Shown here: positions 9,546 to 18,321 of the stretch, piece after piece
Layout: each line of letters starts with the position of its first letter
Numbering within the stretch: the stretch's first letter is position 1
NCBI RefSeq assembly: GCF_000241485.1
Contig: NZ_JH584241.1
Location: forward strand, 623,120 to 683,078
Reading direction: 5' to 3'
Source: Sphingomonas sp. PAMC 26605
GTDB taxonomy: Bacteria > Pseudomonadota > Alphaproteobacteria > Sphingomonadales > Sphingomonadaceae
Length of the DNA stretch: 59,959 bases
Made by a program: the position numbers and the translations under genes
Notes under the pieces: generated by a model
The model's database searches: none
What the model was told of the DNA's origin: nothing
What the model saw: the letters and a program-made list of their open reading frames with translations, nothing else

Positions 9546-9703
9546 GCATGGGGGCACGCGCGTTAATCCGGCAAGCGTCCCGAGCGCGACGCGTGGCCCC
9601 ACGCCAGCCGAGCTCCCCCAAGAAAAACCACCCCCCTTTCCGCGACGCAGCATTTGCGCTAGGGGCCCAACGCAATCATTCCTCACTTCATCGAGCTATA
9701 TTC

Positions 9704-11545
9704 ATGAGCCTCCGCAATGTGGCCATCATCGCACACGTCGATCATGGTAAGACCACCCTCGTCGACCAGCTGTTCCGCCAGTCCGGCACCTTCCGCGACA
9801 ACCAGCGCGTCGAAGAGCGTGCGATGGACTCGAACGATCTCGAAAAAGAGCGCGGAATCACCATTCTCGCCAAGCCGACCTCGGTCGACTGGACCCCGCC
9901 GGGTGAATCCGAGAGCATCCGCATCAACATCGTCGACACCCCCGGCCACGCCGATTTCGGCGGCGAGGTCGAGCGGATCCTGAGCATGGTCGACGGCGTC
10001 GTCCTGCTGGTCGATTCGTCGGAAGGCGCGATGCCGCAGACCAAGTTCGTCACCGGCAAGGCGCTCGCGCTCGGCCTCAAGCCGATCGTCGTCGTCAACA
10101 AGGTCGACCGCAACGACGCGCGCATCCAGGAAGTGCTCGACGAAGTGTTCGACCTGTTCGTGTCGCTCGACGCCAATGACGAGCAGCTCGATTTCCCCGT
10201 GCTCTACGCCTCGGGCCGCAACGGCTACGCCTCGACCGACATGGACGCGCGCGAAGGCACGCTGATCCCGATGTTCGAGACGATCGTCAGCCACGTCCCC
10301 GCACCGAAGGTCGAAGTCGCCGGCGTGCCCTTTACCTTCCTCGTCACGCTGCTCGATCGCGATCCGTTCCTCGGCCGCATCCTCACCGGCCGCGTCAACT
10401 CGGGCGTGGTCAAGCTCAACCAGCCGATCCACGCGCTCGATAACGACGGCAAGATCGTCGAGACCGGCCGCGCGTCGAAGATCATGTCGTTCCGCGGCCT
10501 CGACCGCGTTCCCGTCGACGAAGCCAAGGCCGGCGACATCATCAGCCTCGCCGGGCTGTCGGTGGCAACGGTTGCCGACACGATCGCCGACATCACGGTG
10601 AGCGAGCCGCTCCACGCCCAGCCGATCGATCCGCCCACGCTGTCGATGCGCTTTGCCGTCAACGATTCGCCGATGGCGGGTCGCGAGGGCACCAAGGTGA
10701 CGAGCCGCATGATCCGCGAGCGCCTGTTCCGCGAAGCCGAGTCGAACGTCGCCGTCAAGGTGACCGAAGCCTCGGACAAGGACAGCTTCGAAGTCGCCGG
10801 CCGCGGCGAGCTTCAGCTCGGCGTCTTGATCGAGACGATGCGCCGCGAAGGCTTCGAGCTCGGCATCAGCCGCCCGCGCGTGCTGTTCAGCGAAGACGAG
10901 CAGGGCAACAAGACCGAGCCGTACGAGACCGTCATCATCGACGTCGACGAGGAATATTCGGGCACGGTCGTCGAGAAGATGAACCTGCGCAAGGCCGAGA
11001 TGACCGACATGCGGCCCTCGACCGGCGGCAAGACGCGCATCACCTTCTCCGCCCCCTCGCGCGGCATGATCGGCTATCACGGCGAGTTCCTGTCGGACAC
11101 GCGCGGCACCGGCATCATGAACCGGCTGTTCGAGAAGTACGGCCCGCACAAGGGCAACATCGAAGGCCGCAAGAACGGCGTGCTGATCTCGAACGGGTCG
11201 GGCGAAGCCAATAACTATGCGCTCGGTCCGCTCGAAGAGCGCGGCATCCTGTTCGTCGGCCACGGCGAGGCGCTGTACGAGGGCATGATCGTCGGCGAGA
11301 ACGCCAAGCCCGACGATCTCGAAGTCAACCCGATGAAGACCAAGGCGCTGACCAACTTCCGCGCGAGCGGCGGCAAGGACGACCAGGTCCGCCTGTCGCC
11401 TCCGAAGCGCGCGACTTTGGAGCAGGCGATCGCGTATATCGACGATGACGAGATGGTCGAGGTGACGCCGAAGTCGATCCGGCTGCGCAAGCGCTTCCTG
11501 GATGCGAACGAGCGCAAGCGGGCGAGCCGCGCGAAGCAGAGCTAA
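9704..11545 (+). CDS. typA: Translational GTPase TypA/BipA
   Basis: This 613-residue ribosome-associated GTPase belongs to the EF-G-like family that acts in ribosome assembly and stress adaptation. The G1 loop AHVDHGKTT is at residues 10-18, followed by the switch region with ERGITI, G3 [14 protein letters not shown] and G4 VNKVD. The C-terminal half shows the TypA-specific regions [18 protein letters not shown] and [18 protein letters not shown]. The length fits the family. The ATG at 9704 was chosen because conserved sequence begins directly with [15 protein letters not shown]; the upstream in-frame extension crosses the palindromic repeat. It is transcribed alone. Confidence 0.97.
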   Translation: MSLRNVAIIAHVDHGKTTLVDQLFRQSGTFRDNQRVEERAMDSNDLEKERGITILAKPTSVDWTPPGESESIRINIVDTPGHADFGGEVERILSMVDGVVLLVDSSEGAMPQTKFVTGKALALGLKPIVVVNKVDRNDARIQEVLDEVFDLFVSLDANDEQLDFPVLYASGRNGYASTDMDAREGTLIPMFETIVSHVPAPKVEVAGVPFTFLVTLLDRDPFLGRILTGRVNSGVVKLNQPIHALDNDGKIVETGRASKIMSFRGLDRVPVDEAKAGDIISLAGLSVATVADTIADITVSEPLHAQPIDPPTLSMRFAVNDSPMAGREGTKVTSRMIRERLFREAESNVAVKVTEASDKDSFEVAGRGELQLGVLIETMRREGFELGISRPRVLFSEDEQGNKTEPYETVIIDVDEEYSGTVVEKMNLRKAEMTDMRPSTGGKTRITFSAPSRGMIGYHGEFLSDTRGTGIMNRLFEKYGPHKGNIEGRKNGVLISNGSGEANNYALGPLEERGILFVGHGEALYEGMIVGENAKPDDLEVNPMKTKALTNFRASGGKDDQVRLSPPKRATLEQAIAYIDDDEMVEVTPKSIRLRKRFLDANERKRASRAKQS

Positions 11546-11559
11546 AGCGGGTCGCGCGC

Positions 11560-11580
11560 CGCCGCAGCGAAGCTGCGGCG
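11560..11580 (+). terminator. Strong hairpin after typA
   Basis: A 9-base-pair GC stem, CGCCGCAGC and GCTGCGGCG with a GAA loop, begins 14 bases after the typA stop. No T tract follows, so it is either a factor-dependent end or an RNA 3'-end protector rather than a classic intrinsic terminator. Confidence 0.45.
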
Positions 11581-11600
11581 CGCCCCCCAGCGATCCGCTC

Positions 11601-11652
11601 GGCCGGCCTCGCCACAGCGAGGTCCGACGGCGTGGCTTTGCCACGCCGGGCC
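11601..11652 (-). repeat. Two-hairpin intergenic element, copy 1
   Basis: Read on the minus strand this has a hairpin GGCGTGGC-AAA-GCCACGCC, then the linker TCGGA, then a second hairpin CCTCGC-TGTG-GCGAGG, then CCGGCC. The same order of hairpin, GTCGGAC linker, hairpin and GCCGGCC tail recurs at 19228-19274 and 46213-46261 with different stem sequences. Confidence 0.6.
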
Positions 11653-11702
11653 ATGTGGGTGATCGCGTTGTCGCGAATGCTATAATCGTGTACTCTCAAC
11701 CC

Positions 11703-11954
11703 ATGACCGTCGTCAGCGTTCACGAAGCCGAGACGCACCTTTCCCGCCTGATCGAACAGGTGCTGGCGGGCGAGGAAGTCGTCATCGCGCGCGACGCGCA
11801 GCCGGTCGTCCGGCTGGTGCGCGAGGGGCCGGCGGAACAGCCGGCCAAGAAGCCGCTGCTCGGGGCGATGAAGGGGCGCTTCACCGTGGACGATGCCTTC
11901 TTCGAGCCGCTGTCGGAAGAAGAGCTCTCCACCTGGCACGACGGCAAGATTTGA
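11703..11954 (+). CDS. Phd/YefM-type antitoxin (VapB-like)
   Basis: This 83-residue protein has the N-terminal Phd/YefM DNA-binding fold: MTVVSVHEAETHLSRLIEQV followed by GEEVVIARDAQPVVRLV. Its acidic tail (FFEPLSEEELSTWHDG) is of the kind that wraps around and blocks a PIN toxin. Its stop overlaps the TTG start of the next gene by 4 bases, the usual coupling of a toxin-antitoxin pair. It is expected to repress its own promoter together with the toxin. A TAxxxT-like AT-rich patch (CTATAATCGTGTAC, near 11680-11697) just upstream is a plausible promoter. Confidence 0.88.
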   Translation: MTVVSVHEAETHLSRLIEQVLAGEEVVIARDAQPVVRLVREGPAEQPAKKPLLGAMKGRFTVDDAFFEPLSEEELSTWHDGKI

Positions 11955-12337
11955 GGCTCCTGCTCGACACGCACGCCGTGCTGTGGAGCGTCCTCGACCA
12001 TCCCCGTCTTTCGCACCGTGCGCGCGCGGCCGTGGCTGACCCCGGAAACGAGCTTTTGATCAGCGCGGTGTCGATCTTCGAGATCACCTTGAAGCATCGC
12101 CTCGGGAAACTGCCCGAGGCCGCGCCGTTTGCGCTCGATCACCAGGCTATGCTGGCCGACCTTAGCTGGTCGCCTTTGGCGATCAGCAATGCGCACGCCG
12201 CGACCGCGGGCAGCCTCGATATTCCGCACAAGGACCCGTTCGATCGGCTGCTGATCGCGCAATCGCTGGTCGAGCGCGTTCCGCTGGTGTCGGTCGAGGT
12301 GGTGTTCGACGGGTTCGGAGTCGAGCGGATTTGGTGA
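11951..12337 (+). CDS. PIN-domain ribonuclease toxin (VapC-like)
   Basis: This is a PIN-domain RNase of about 128 residues. The acidic metal-binding residues are visible: Asp6 in LLLDTHAVLW, a Glu in the SIFEIT segment near residue 44, and the Asp pair in DPFDRLLIAQ near residue 94. The DTHxxLW start and HKDPFDRLL motif are typical of the VapC group paired with Phd-like antitoxins. It uses a TTG start, which overlaps the antitoxin stop (TTGA) and likely keeps its translation below that of the antitoxin. The target is probably a tRNA or rRNA, by family knowledge only. Confidence 0.88.
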   Translation: MRLLLDTHAVLWSVLDHPRLSHRARAAVADPGNELLISAVSIFEITLKHRLGKLPEAAPFALDHQAMLADLSWSPLAISNAHAATAGSLDIPHKDPFDRLLIAQSLVERVPLVSVEVVFDGFGVERIW

Positions 12338-12399
12338 GCGGCGGGAGCGAACGCGTCGGGCCTTTTCGTCGTCTCGCGTTTACGGCTAGGGTGCGGCGC

Positions 12400-12933
12400 A
12401 TGACGGAACCCGTTGCGGTCCTTTTCAGACGATATCGGACGCACGCTACCGCGCTGCTTCTCGCGTGCGCGGTTCCGGCGTCTGGCCCGGCTGTCGCCGC
12501 GCCCGAGGTTGCACCCGATTTCACGGTACAGCTTCTATCGGGCGGCGCGGTCCCAGCGAGCGCGCTCAAAGGGAAGGTGATCGTGCTGAATTTCTGGGCG
12601 AGCTGGTGCGCACCGTGCAAGCGCGAACTGGCCGATCTCGACGCCAGCTTCGTACGGCACGGCCCCAGCCACCTCGCGATGTTTGCGATCAACGCCGAGC
12701 ACCCGCCCGATCAGCGCCGGCTTGCACAACAGGCTGTGCGCATGACGATCCCGGTCGCGACGAGCATCACCGGAGGCTATCGGCCCCGCAACAATGCCGT
12801 GCCGACAACCTTCGTGATCGACGCCGCCGGCAAGCTCGTTTTGACCAAGGCGGGGGCTTGGAAGCCAGGCGAAGTCGATGCGCTCATCGACGCTTTGCTC
12901 ACCCCTAGTTCGGCATCCGATACGACACGTTGA
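12400..12933 (+). CDS. Exported TlpA-like thiol-disulfide protein
   Basis: This 177-residue thioredoxin-fold protein has an N-terminal export signal (RRYRTHATALLLACAVPASG) and the redox motif WCAPC in NFWASWCAPCKREL. The PTTFVIDAAGKLV strand contains the cis-Pro. It resembles TlpA/ResA proteins that keep periplasmic cysteines reduced, for instance during cytochrome maturation. The ATG at 12400 was chosen over an in-frame TTG at 12331 because only the shorter form puts the signal sequence near the N-terminus. Its last 29 bases overlap the end of the convergent TPR gene. No cytochrome genes are nearby, so the partner is unknown. Confidence 0.86.
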   Translation: MTEPVAVLFRRYRTHATALLLACAVPASGPAVAAPEVAPDFTVQLLSGGAVPASALKGKVIVLNFWASWCAPCKRELADLDASFVRHGPSHLAMFAINAEHPPDQRRLAQQAVRMTIPVATSITGGYRPRNNAVPTTFVIDAAGKLVLTKAGAWKPGEVDALIDALLTPSSASDTTR

Positions 12934-14860
12934 CCGTCTGCCCGACACAGCCAAGCACCTGATTGCCGAGCGTCGGCGGGAGATACCGGAACTGCCCAAC
13001 GGCGCGTTCCGTCGCCGGGCCGAACACGAACGGCGGATACGACAGGACCGTGCGAACGTTCTGGACCCGGCCGTCGGCCGCGATGTCGAAGGCCTCGCGC
13101 ACGGTACCCTCGAAACGCCACCGCAGTGCCTCCGCCGGGAAGGTCGAACTCGAAATGTCGGTATTGCGGGCGACGGGCCGCACGTCGAGCAGCGAGCATT
13201 GTTCCGCGTCGATCCCCGCATTGTTGAGTCGCTGATCGGCAAGGGCGGCCGCACCGGAGCGCTTGTCGATCAACGCCAGATGCAGCACCGCCAAGCTACG
13301 AATTGGGTCGTCTGCCGGAAGCGTGCCGAGCGGCAACGCGGCGACCGCTTGCAGCGCGGTCTTTGCCGGCGCGAGGGCGTAGCTGGCTTCGAGCGCGAGG
13401 CCATATTCGGCCTGCAGCCATGCGCGGGCATGGTCGGCGCCCGCGATGCGGTCGACCGCTTGGATCGCCGCCGCCAAGGTGCGCGCATGCGCTGCCTGAT
13501 AGCTGCGGGCGCCGTGCGCGCTTTGCGGGGTCGCGGCGAGGTAGATTGCATAGGCGCGCACGTCGATCGGAGCGTTCGCGGCGACCAGAGCGGCGTCCAG
13601 AGTGGCGCCGGCGGCGGCCACCGCGCGATCGCCGTCCGCCTTCCACAAGGCGACGAAGGCGGCTGGAACCGGCGCCCCGCCTGTCGCATGCGGATCGAAA
13701 ACGCCCTTGGCCAGTGCAGGGTCGTAACCCGATTTCGCCAACCAATCGCTGGTGGCGGTGCGGAACGGATCGTTCAGAGTAAGCAGGGGCGGGTGCGTGA
13801 CGCAGCGCAGTTCGAGCCGCACCGACGCGCGCCAAAAGGGGTTGAGCTTGGCGAGCGCATCGGGTTTCCAGCGCCAGGTGTTGACCGCCGTTGCGAAGGT
13901 TGCGCCGACCGGTCCCGGTCGACTGGCATAGAGGGTGTTGGCGCCCCACGCCCGGCCGTCGTCGCCGATCGTGAAATCGACAACCGCGAAGTCGTTCGGC
14001 CCAATGACCGAGTCACAGACCGGCAGATCCTTTTCGGCGGCCGAAAGCCAGCTGCCGTCGGGCAAATGACCGGCCCCCGAATAGGTGAGATATTGGCGGA
14101 CGTTTTCCTCGTCGCCGAGCTTCGCGTAGATCAGCGCCGCATTGCCGCGGATCTGGACCTGCACGATATTGATCTTCGTTGTCGTGCGGCCGGTGAGCGT
14201 CAGCGCCTTCTCGATATAGCTCGACGCGAGTTTTGCCTGACCGCGATTGAGTTCGGCCATCGCCCGCGCACTGAGGACGTTGGCTTGATCCGTCTTGCTG
14301 ATCGACGCGAACACCGACGCGTCGGTCAGGATCGAATCAAGCGTGCTCGCTGCAAGATCGGGGTTTGCAGTCAGCGTCGCCATCGCCAGCCCATAGCGCG
14401 GCTGCAGCAAGGCGGCCGGAGCGTCGGAGGTCATCGTCGCGAGGGCATTCCGATATTCGGTGATCGCGAGATCGTTGTCGGCAGCGCCCCGATGCAGGCT
14501 TGCCAGGAGCACATAGGACAATGCGAGATCGTCATTTTTGCCGACCTTTTGAGCCTCGAAGCGCGCGATCGCGAGCTTTGCTTCGGCTTCTGCCTCGGCC
14601 CGCCGTCCGGTGCGCTGCAACGCGCCCGCGAGGCGTGCGTGGATCACCGGAATCGCCGCCGAGTTCGGCTTCAATGCGGCCAGCGCCGTACGATAGCCTG
14701 AGACAGCGGCGGGCCAATCGCTGCGATCGAAGGCAGCCTGCGCTGCGTCGAACAGCGCTTGCGGGGTCGGGTGCGCGTCGCTCGCCAGCGCGCCGCCGGC
14801 GGCGACCGACCAGATCAGCGCCGCGGTCGTTTCTATGGCGGTAAGTGCCCGTAGTTGCAT
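12905..14860 (-). CDS. Secreted TPR protein with two TonB-C-like domains
   Basis: This 651-residue protein starts with a signal peptide (MQLRALTAIETTAALIWSVA). It continues with tetratricopeptide-like helix pairs (FDAAQAAFDRSDWPAAVSGY, LAKLAIARFEAQ-type repeats) over roughly the first 250 residues. Two segments then resemble the TonB C-terminal domain: VVDFTIGDDGRAWGANTLYA near residue 290 and FDIADGR-like sequence (AFDIAADGRVQNVRTVLSYP) at the very end. The start at 14860 has GGGGGCAGG upstream. TonB itself needs an N-terminal membrane anchor and a Pro-rich spacer, which are missing here, so this is not a normal energy transducer. It may be a periplasmic scaffold. It overlaps the TlpA-like gene tail to tail by 29 bases. 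Confidence 0.75.
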   Translation of the reverse strand: MQLRALTAIETTAALIWSVAAGGALASDAHPTPQALFDAAQAAFDRSDWPAAVSGYRTALAALKPNSAAIPVIHARLAGALQRTGRRAEAEAEAKLAIARFEAQKVGKNDDLALSYVLLASLHRGAADNDLAITEYRNALATMTSDAPAALLQPRYGLAMATLTANPDLAASTLDSILTDASVFASISKTDQANVLSARAMAELNRGQAKLASSYIEKALTLTGRTTTKINIVQVQIRGNAALIYAKLGDEENVRQYLTYSGAGHLPDGSWLSAAEKDLPVCDSVIGPNDFAVVDFTIGDDGRAWGANTLYASRPGPVGATFATAVNTWRWKPDALAKLNPFWRASVRLELRCVTHPPLLTLNDPFRTATSDWLAKSGYDPALAKGVFDPHATGGAPVPAAFVALWKADGDRAVAAAGATLDAALVAANAPIDVRAYAIYLAATPQSAHGARSYQAAHARTLAAAIQAVDRIAGADHARAWLQAEYGLALEASYALAPAKTALQAVAALPLGTLPADDPIRSLAVLHLALIDKRSGAAALADQRLNNAGIDAEQCSLLDVRPVARNTDISSSTFPAEALRWRFEGTVREAFDIAADGRVQNVRTVLSYPPFVFGPATERAVGQFRYLPPTLGNQVLGCVGQTVNVSYRMPN

Positions 14861-15051
14861 GAAACCTGCCCCCCTATGTACTCGAATGCGTATCATGACG
14901 ATTGGAAACCGCGAAGTAAATCGCGCGTCGCGATCGTAATAGTCGCACTCGCCGCGCTTTGCGGTATAGAACAGACCATAAACAAAACGCTGTCCTACAC
15001 GCCCCGAATCTGCCTACCCTCCGCGCACCACCCGCAACCGGAGGCAAGCCC

Positions 15052-15984
15052 ATGCAGAACCGCACCCCCGTCGCGCGCGAGGCGCGGCCGGCTCTTCCCG
15101 AGTTCACCCCCGTCCCCCGCAAATATCGCCATGACGGCTGGACGCCCGAGCGGCAGAAGGCGTTCATCGAGGCGCTTGCCGATACCGGCAGCGTCTCCCG
15201 CGCCGCGGCGATGTGCAACATGGCGCAGGCCAACGCCTATACGCTGCGCCGCGCGCCCGGCGCCGAGGAGTTCCGCCGCGCCTGGGATGCAGCGCTCGAT
15301 TATGGCGTCCAGCGGCTGAAGGACATCGCGTTCGAGCGCGCGATCGAGGGCGAGCTCGTCCCCGTCATCGCCGGCGGCAAGGTGATCGGCTATCGCCGCA
15401 AGCGCAACGATGCGCTGCTGATGTTCTGCCTGCGCCATTATGGCCAGGACGCCGAGGGGCGCCGCACGACGATCAACTATGTCAGCACGCGCGCGACGGC
15501 GGGTGCCAGCGCGGGCGCCGCCGCCGGGGCGGGCGCCAGTGTGGGCGCCAGTGCCGGGGCGGGCGCCGAAGCGGGCGCGGTCGCCGAGGCGACCACCACG
15601 ACGATGCGCACCAGCGTTACGGGCGCGCCCGATCTCGCGGCGGTGGCGGCGCGCGATGCCGGCGGCGAGGCGGCGGCCGATGCTGCCGAGGACGATCCCG
15701 ACACGCTGTTCCTGCGCGTGCCCGAGGGGGGATCGGAATATCGCGGCACGCTGCAGCCCGCGCCCGACGATCTCGACGATGCGCTCGCCGCGGGGATCGA
15801 TCCGTTCGAGCCCGACTGGAGCGAGCATGGCGCGGACCAGCCGGCGTGGGTGTCGGAGCTGGCCGAGCGGCAGGCGCCGTCGCAGGCGATCATCGACGCG
15901 GTGGCAGTCGATCCGGGGGCGGTCGACCCGGACGACGGGGTGGCGGCGGTCAAGCGGCCCCGGCGGCGGCGCAAGCCCGGGTGA
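15052..15984 (+). CDS. Helix-turn-helix (terminase-small-subunit-like) protein with Ala/Gly tract
   Basis: This is a 310-residue protein. Residues 25-130 (HDGWTPERQKAFIEALADTG, SVSRAAAMCNMAQANAYTLR, AWDAALDYGVQRLKDIAFER) form a helix-turn-helix region found in many sphingomonad chromosomal proteins and distantly like phage terminase small subunits. Residues 148-180 are an almost pure Ala/Gly/Ser tract encoded by short imperfect DNA repeats, followed by TTTT. The rest is acidic and Pro-rich, ending in a basic RRRRK tail that could touch DNA. GGAG stands 9 bases ahead of the ATG. No phage genes are nearby, so a chromosomal DNA-binding role is more likely. The function is not known. Confidence 0.72.
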   Translation: MQNRTPVAREARPALPEFTPVPRKYRHDGWTPERQKAFIEALADTGSVSRAAAMCNMAQANAYTLRRAPGAEEFRRAWDAALDYGVQRLKDIAFERAIEGELVPVIAGGKVIGYRRKRNDALLMFCLRHYGQDAEGRRTTINYVSTRATAGASAGAAAGAGASVGASAGAGAEAGAVAEATTTTMRTSVTGAPDLAAVAARDAGGEAAADAAEDDPDTLFLRVPEGGSEYRGTLQPAPDDLDDALAAGIDPFEPDWSEHGADQPAWVSELAERQAPSQAIIDAVAVDPGAVDPDDGVAAVKRPRRRRKPG

Positions 15985-16108
15985 GGGGCGGGGGGCTGCT
16001 CCCGCGTCGTCGCCCCGGTGGTGCGCCGTGGGGCCCGGCGCGGGGCCGGGGTGACCGTCGGCGGGAAACGCCGCCGAAGCGCGCCCCCCGCCGCCGTTCG
16101 CGCATCGC

Positions 16109-16975
16109 TCAGACGGGCTCGGGCTCGGCAGCCGTTTCGGGCGTCGCCGCAGGCGCTTCCTCGCGCAGGAAGGCGAGCAGATCGGCGTTGAGCCGGTCGG
16201 GGTCGGTGATCGCCACGCCGTGATTGCCGCCGGGATAGACAATCAGCCGCGCGTCGGGGATGATCTTGGCCGCGGCGCGGCCGCCGGCGTCGATCGGCAC
16301 GATCTGGTCGTCGTCGCCGTGGATCACCAGCGTCGGCACGTCGATCCGGCGCGCGTCCTCGGTGTAATCGAGCTGCCAGCTGAACGAGGTCTCGTATTGC
16401 GCGAGCAGCCCGCCCTGCAGCCCCTGGAACCAGAACAGGTCGCGCATCCCCTGCGTCACCTTCGATCCTTCGCGGTTGGCGCTGAAGAAGGGGATCGCCA
16501 CCTCCTTGAAGAATTGGGAACGGTTGCCGAGCGTGCCGGCGCGGATCGCATCGATGCCCTCGAGCGGGACGCCGGCGGGGTTGTCGGGCGCCTGGAGCAT
16601 GCGCGGCACGATCGAATCGAGCAGCACGACCTTCGCGACGCGGCCCGTGCCGTGCCGGCCGATATAGCGCGCGACTTCACCGCCGCCGGTCGAATGGCCG
16701 ACGAGCACGACCTGCTCGAGATCGAGTGCTTCGATCAGGCCGGCGAGATCGTCGGCCCAGGTGTCGACGTCGTTGCCGAAATCGGGCTGGTCCGAGCGGC
16801 CGTTGCCGCGCCGGTCGTGCGCGATGACGCGGTAGCCCTGCGCGCGCAGGAACATCATCTGGCCTTCCCAGGCGTCGCCGGTCAGCGGCCAGCCGTGGCT
16901 GAACACGACCGGCTGGCCCTTGCCCCAGTCGCGGTAATAGATCTGGGTTCCGTCATCTGTGGTGTGGATCGGCAT
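16109..16975 (-). CDS. Alpha/beta hydrolase (chloroperoxidase/esterase type)
   Basis: This 288-residue alpha/beta hydrolase belongs to the cofactor-free haloperoxidase/perhydrolase-like esterases. The nucleophile Ser95 lies in GHSTGGGEVARYIGRHG, the acid is in VIHGDDDQIVP and the His is in YPGGNHGVA. The oxyanion region is SHGWPLTGDAW. The length is slightly above the usual 275 because of an Ala/Pro/Glu-rich tail. The start at 16975 has AGGAGA upstream. It has no signal peptide, so it is cytoplasmic, and it stands alone. Esterase or perhydrolase activity is expected; the physiological substrate is unknown. Confidence 0.9.
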   Translation of the reverse strand: MPIHTTDDGTQIYYRDWGKGQPVVFSHGWPLTGDAWEGQMMFLRAQGYRVIAHDRRGNGRSDQPDFGNDVDTWADDLAGLIEALDLEQVVLVGHSTGGGEVARYIGRHGTGRVAKVVLLDSIVPRMLQAPDNPAGVPLEGIDAIRAGTLGNRSQFFKEVAIPFFSANREGSKVTQGMRDLFWFQGLQGGLLAQYETSFSWQLDYTEDARRIDVPTLVIHGDDDQIVPIDAGGRAAAKIIPDARLIVYPGGNHGVAITDPDRLNADLLAFLREEAPAATPETAAEPEPV

Positions 16976-17218
16976 TTCACGTCTCCTTGTGAGCGGCACA
17001 CGCGGTACGCGCCGCCACAGGAGGCGTTTTCAGCTGCGCCGGCGGATGCCGTCGGCGGCCGAGACTCGCGGTGTGGCAGCGGCGCGACCTTACCATGCAA
17101 TCGGCGAACCAGCGCGGCGGAAAGCACGCCAGCGCCGCCCAGCGGACCGAAAGACGCGGCGTGATGCACTACGGCGGCCGGGCGCAACGGTCGCCGCCCT
17201 GCGCTTACGAGCGGCCGC

Positions 17219-17941
17219 TCAACTCGTGCTGCCGTCGGCCAGCGCCTGGACGCGCAGGCGCGGGAAGACCTCTTCGATCGGCTTGGTGTCGGGCAGGACA
17301 TAGACATAGCCGCCCTTGCGCTGGAACAGCGGGCGCACCGACTTGCCGTAGAACGCCGTGGGCACGTTGATGCAGCCGAAGGTGATGCGGTGGTCTTCGG
17401 GCGTCGGCGACAGCATCCGCTGGCGGCGCCGCTCCTTCGGGTTGGCGCCGGGCGGGATCGCGTGGAGCGCGACCGATGTCGCATAATCGACCCAGAGGAT
17501 GCGCTCATGGCCGAACGCGATGCCGAACTTGGCGAGGAAACGCCCTGAAGGCGTGGTCTTCTCGGCCGGGCCGATCTCGGCGAGGTTCTTGCTGCCGATG
17601 CCGGGGGTCGCCTCGTCGCCGAGCGCCACGCCGATCAGCACCGGCGCCGCGCCGAGCGGCTTGCCCTTGCCGTCGAACAGGAAGATCGATGCGCCGAGCT
17701 TGTCGACGATCGCATAGGGCAGTGCGTGGTTGTCGCCCGACGTGGCGACCCATTCGGCGACGCGCAGCTCCGATTCGGAGGGCAGGATGACCGGGGCGGC
17801 GGGGGGCGCCTTCGCCGCGCGGGGCGCCTTTGCCGGCCGCGTCGCGTGGGGCTTGGGATGCTCGGCCTTCGCTGCCGGCACGGTCGACGCCAGCGCAGCG
17901 AGCGCCAGCAGAAAGCTCTGCATCAAATGGGTGCTCGACAT
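17219..17941 (-). CDS. Periplasmic L,D-transpeptidase (YkuD family)
   Basis: This 240-residue exported protein has a signal peptide (FLLALAALASTVPAAKA), an Ala/Pro/Lys-rich linker and a YkuD catalytic domain whose motif reads DHRITFGCINVP. The catalytic Cys is in FGCINV, where the usual S/T-H-G-C-R is replaced by TFGCIN, a variant seen in related proteins. Such enzymes form 3-3 cross-links in peptidoglycan or attach proteins to it. Two in-frame ATGs lie at 17941 and 17923; neither has a clear ribosome binding site. A 26-bp perfect palindrome lies only 4 bases upstream of the first ATG and could control translation. Confidence 0.85.
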   Translation of the reverse strand: MSSTHLMQSFLLALAALASTVPAAKAEHPKPHATRPAKAPRAAKAPPAAPVILPSESELRVAEWVATSGDNHALPYAIVDKLGASIFLFDGKGKPLGAAPVLIGVALGDEATPGIGSKNLAEIGPAEKTTPSGRFLAKFGIAFGHERILWVDYATSVALHAIPPGANPKERRRQRMLSPTPEDHRITFGCINVPTAFYGKSVRPLFQRKGGYVYVLPDTKPIEEVFPRLRVQALADGSTS

Positions 17942-17945
17942 GAAC

Positions 17946-17971
17946 CGGTCGTCGCCCGCGGGCGACGACCG
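17946..17971. promoter_or_regulatory. 26-bp perfect palindrome before the L,D-transpeptidase gene
   Basis: Thirteen bases (17946-17958) are followed at once by their exact reverse complement (17959-17971), centred on CCCGCGGG. It lies between two minus-strand genes and ends 4 bases from the L,D-transpeptidase ATG at 17941. It could be an operator for a dimeric regulator, or an RNA hairpin that ends the upstream transcript or hides the start codon. Confidence 0.6.
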
Positions 17972-18012
17972 ATGTTGGGATCATGATACGATCGGCATGC
18001 CGACCGGTCGGG

Positions 18013-18321
18013 TCAGTTGCGCGGACGCTTGCGCTTCTGCTCCTGCACCGTCAGGCGCTGATCGACGCCGTCGACGCGGCCGGTCAGCTGGTCGACGCGC
18101 TGGTTGGTGCCCTGGATCTGCGCCGATGCGGCCTGCGCTTCGGTTAATGCCGATTTGGCGGTGGTGTCGGTCTGCTGCAGGCGCTGCTCGAGCCCGTCGA
18201 CACGCTGGCTGACCGGGGCGATCTGCTCGCGCACATAGGACTTCGTCGCGCAACCGCTGAGGCCGATCGCGCCGGCCAGAAGGACGATCGCCGGGGTAAA
18301 TTTCGAAACGGATGTGACCAT
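18013..18321 (-). CDS. Small coiled-coil outer-membrane lipoprotein
   Basis: This 102-residue protein has a lipoprotein signal with the lipobox LSGC (Cys24 in GAIGLSGCATKSYVREQ). It is followed by about 65 residues with heptad-like spacing (VSQRVDGLEQRLQQTDTT, VDQLTGRVDGVDQRLTVQ) and a basic tail (KRKRPRN). The size, lipidation and coiled coil recall Lpp-like or alanine-zipper lipoproteins that connect the outer membrane and peptidoglycan, and the basic C-terminus could bind the wall. The adjacent L,D-transpeptidase is the class of enzyme that attaches Lpp to peptidoglycan, which makes a functional link attractive but unproven. Confidence 0.78.
   Translation of the reverse strand: MVTSVSKFTPAIVLLAGAIGLSGCATKSYVREQIAPVSQRVDGLEQRLQQTDTTAKSALTEAQAASAQIQGTNQRVDQLTGRVDGVDQRLTVQEQKRKRPRN

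Noticed and set aside
9440..9703. Repeated hairpins that might be a CRISPR array.
   Set aside because: There are no equal-length repeats with different spacers; each is a single palindrome and no cas genes are present.
11546..12337. Typing the typA-adjacent toxin pair as a mobile island.
   Set aside because: Base composition and codon use look like the neighbours, and there are no direct repeats or integrase; only two genes are involved.
15052..15984. Possible phage terminase small subunit, hence a prophage edge.
   Set aside because: No large subunit, portal, integrase or attachment site is near; related proteins are found on sphingomonad chromosomes without phage genes.
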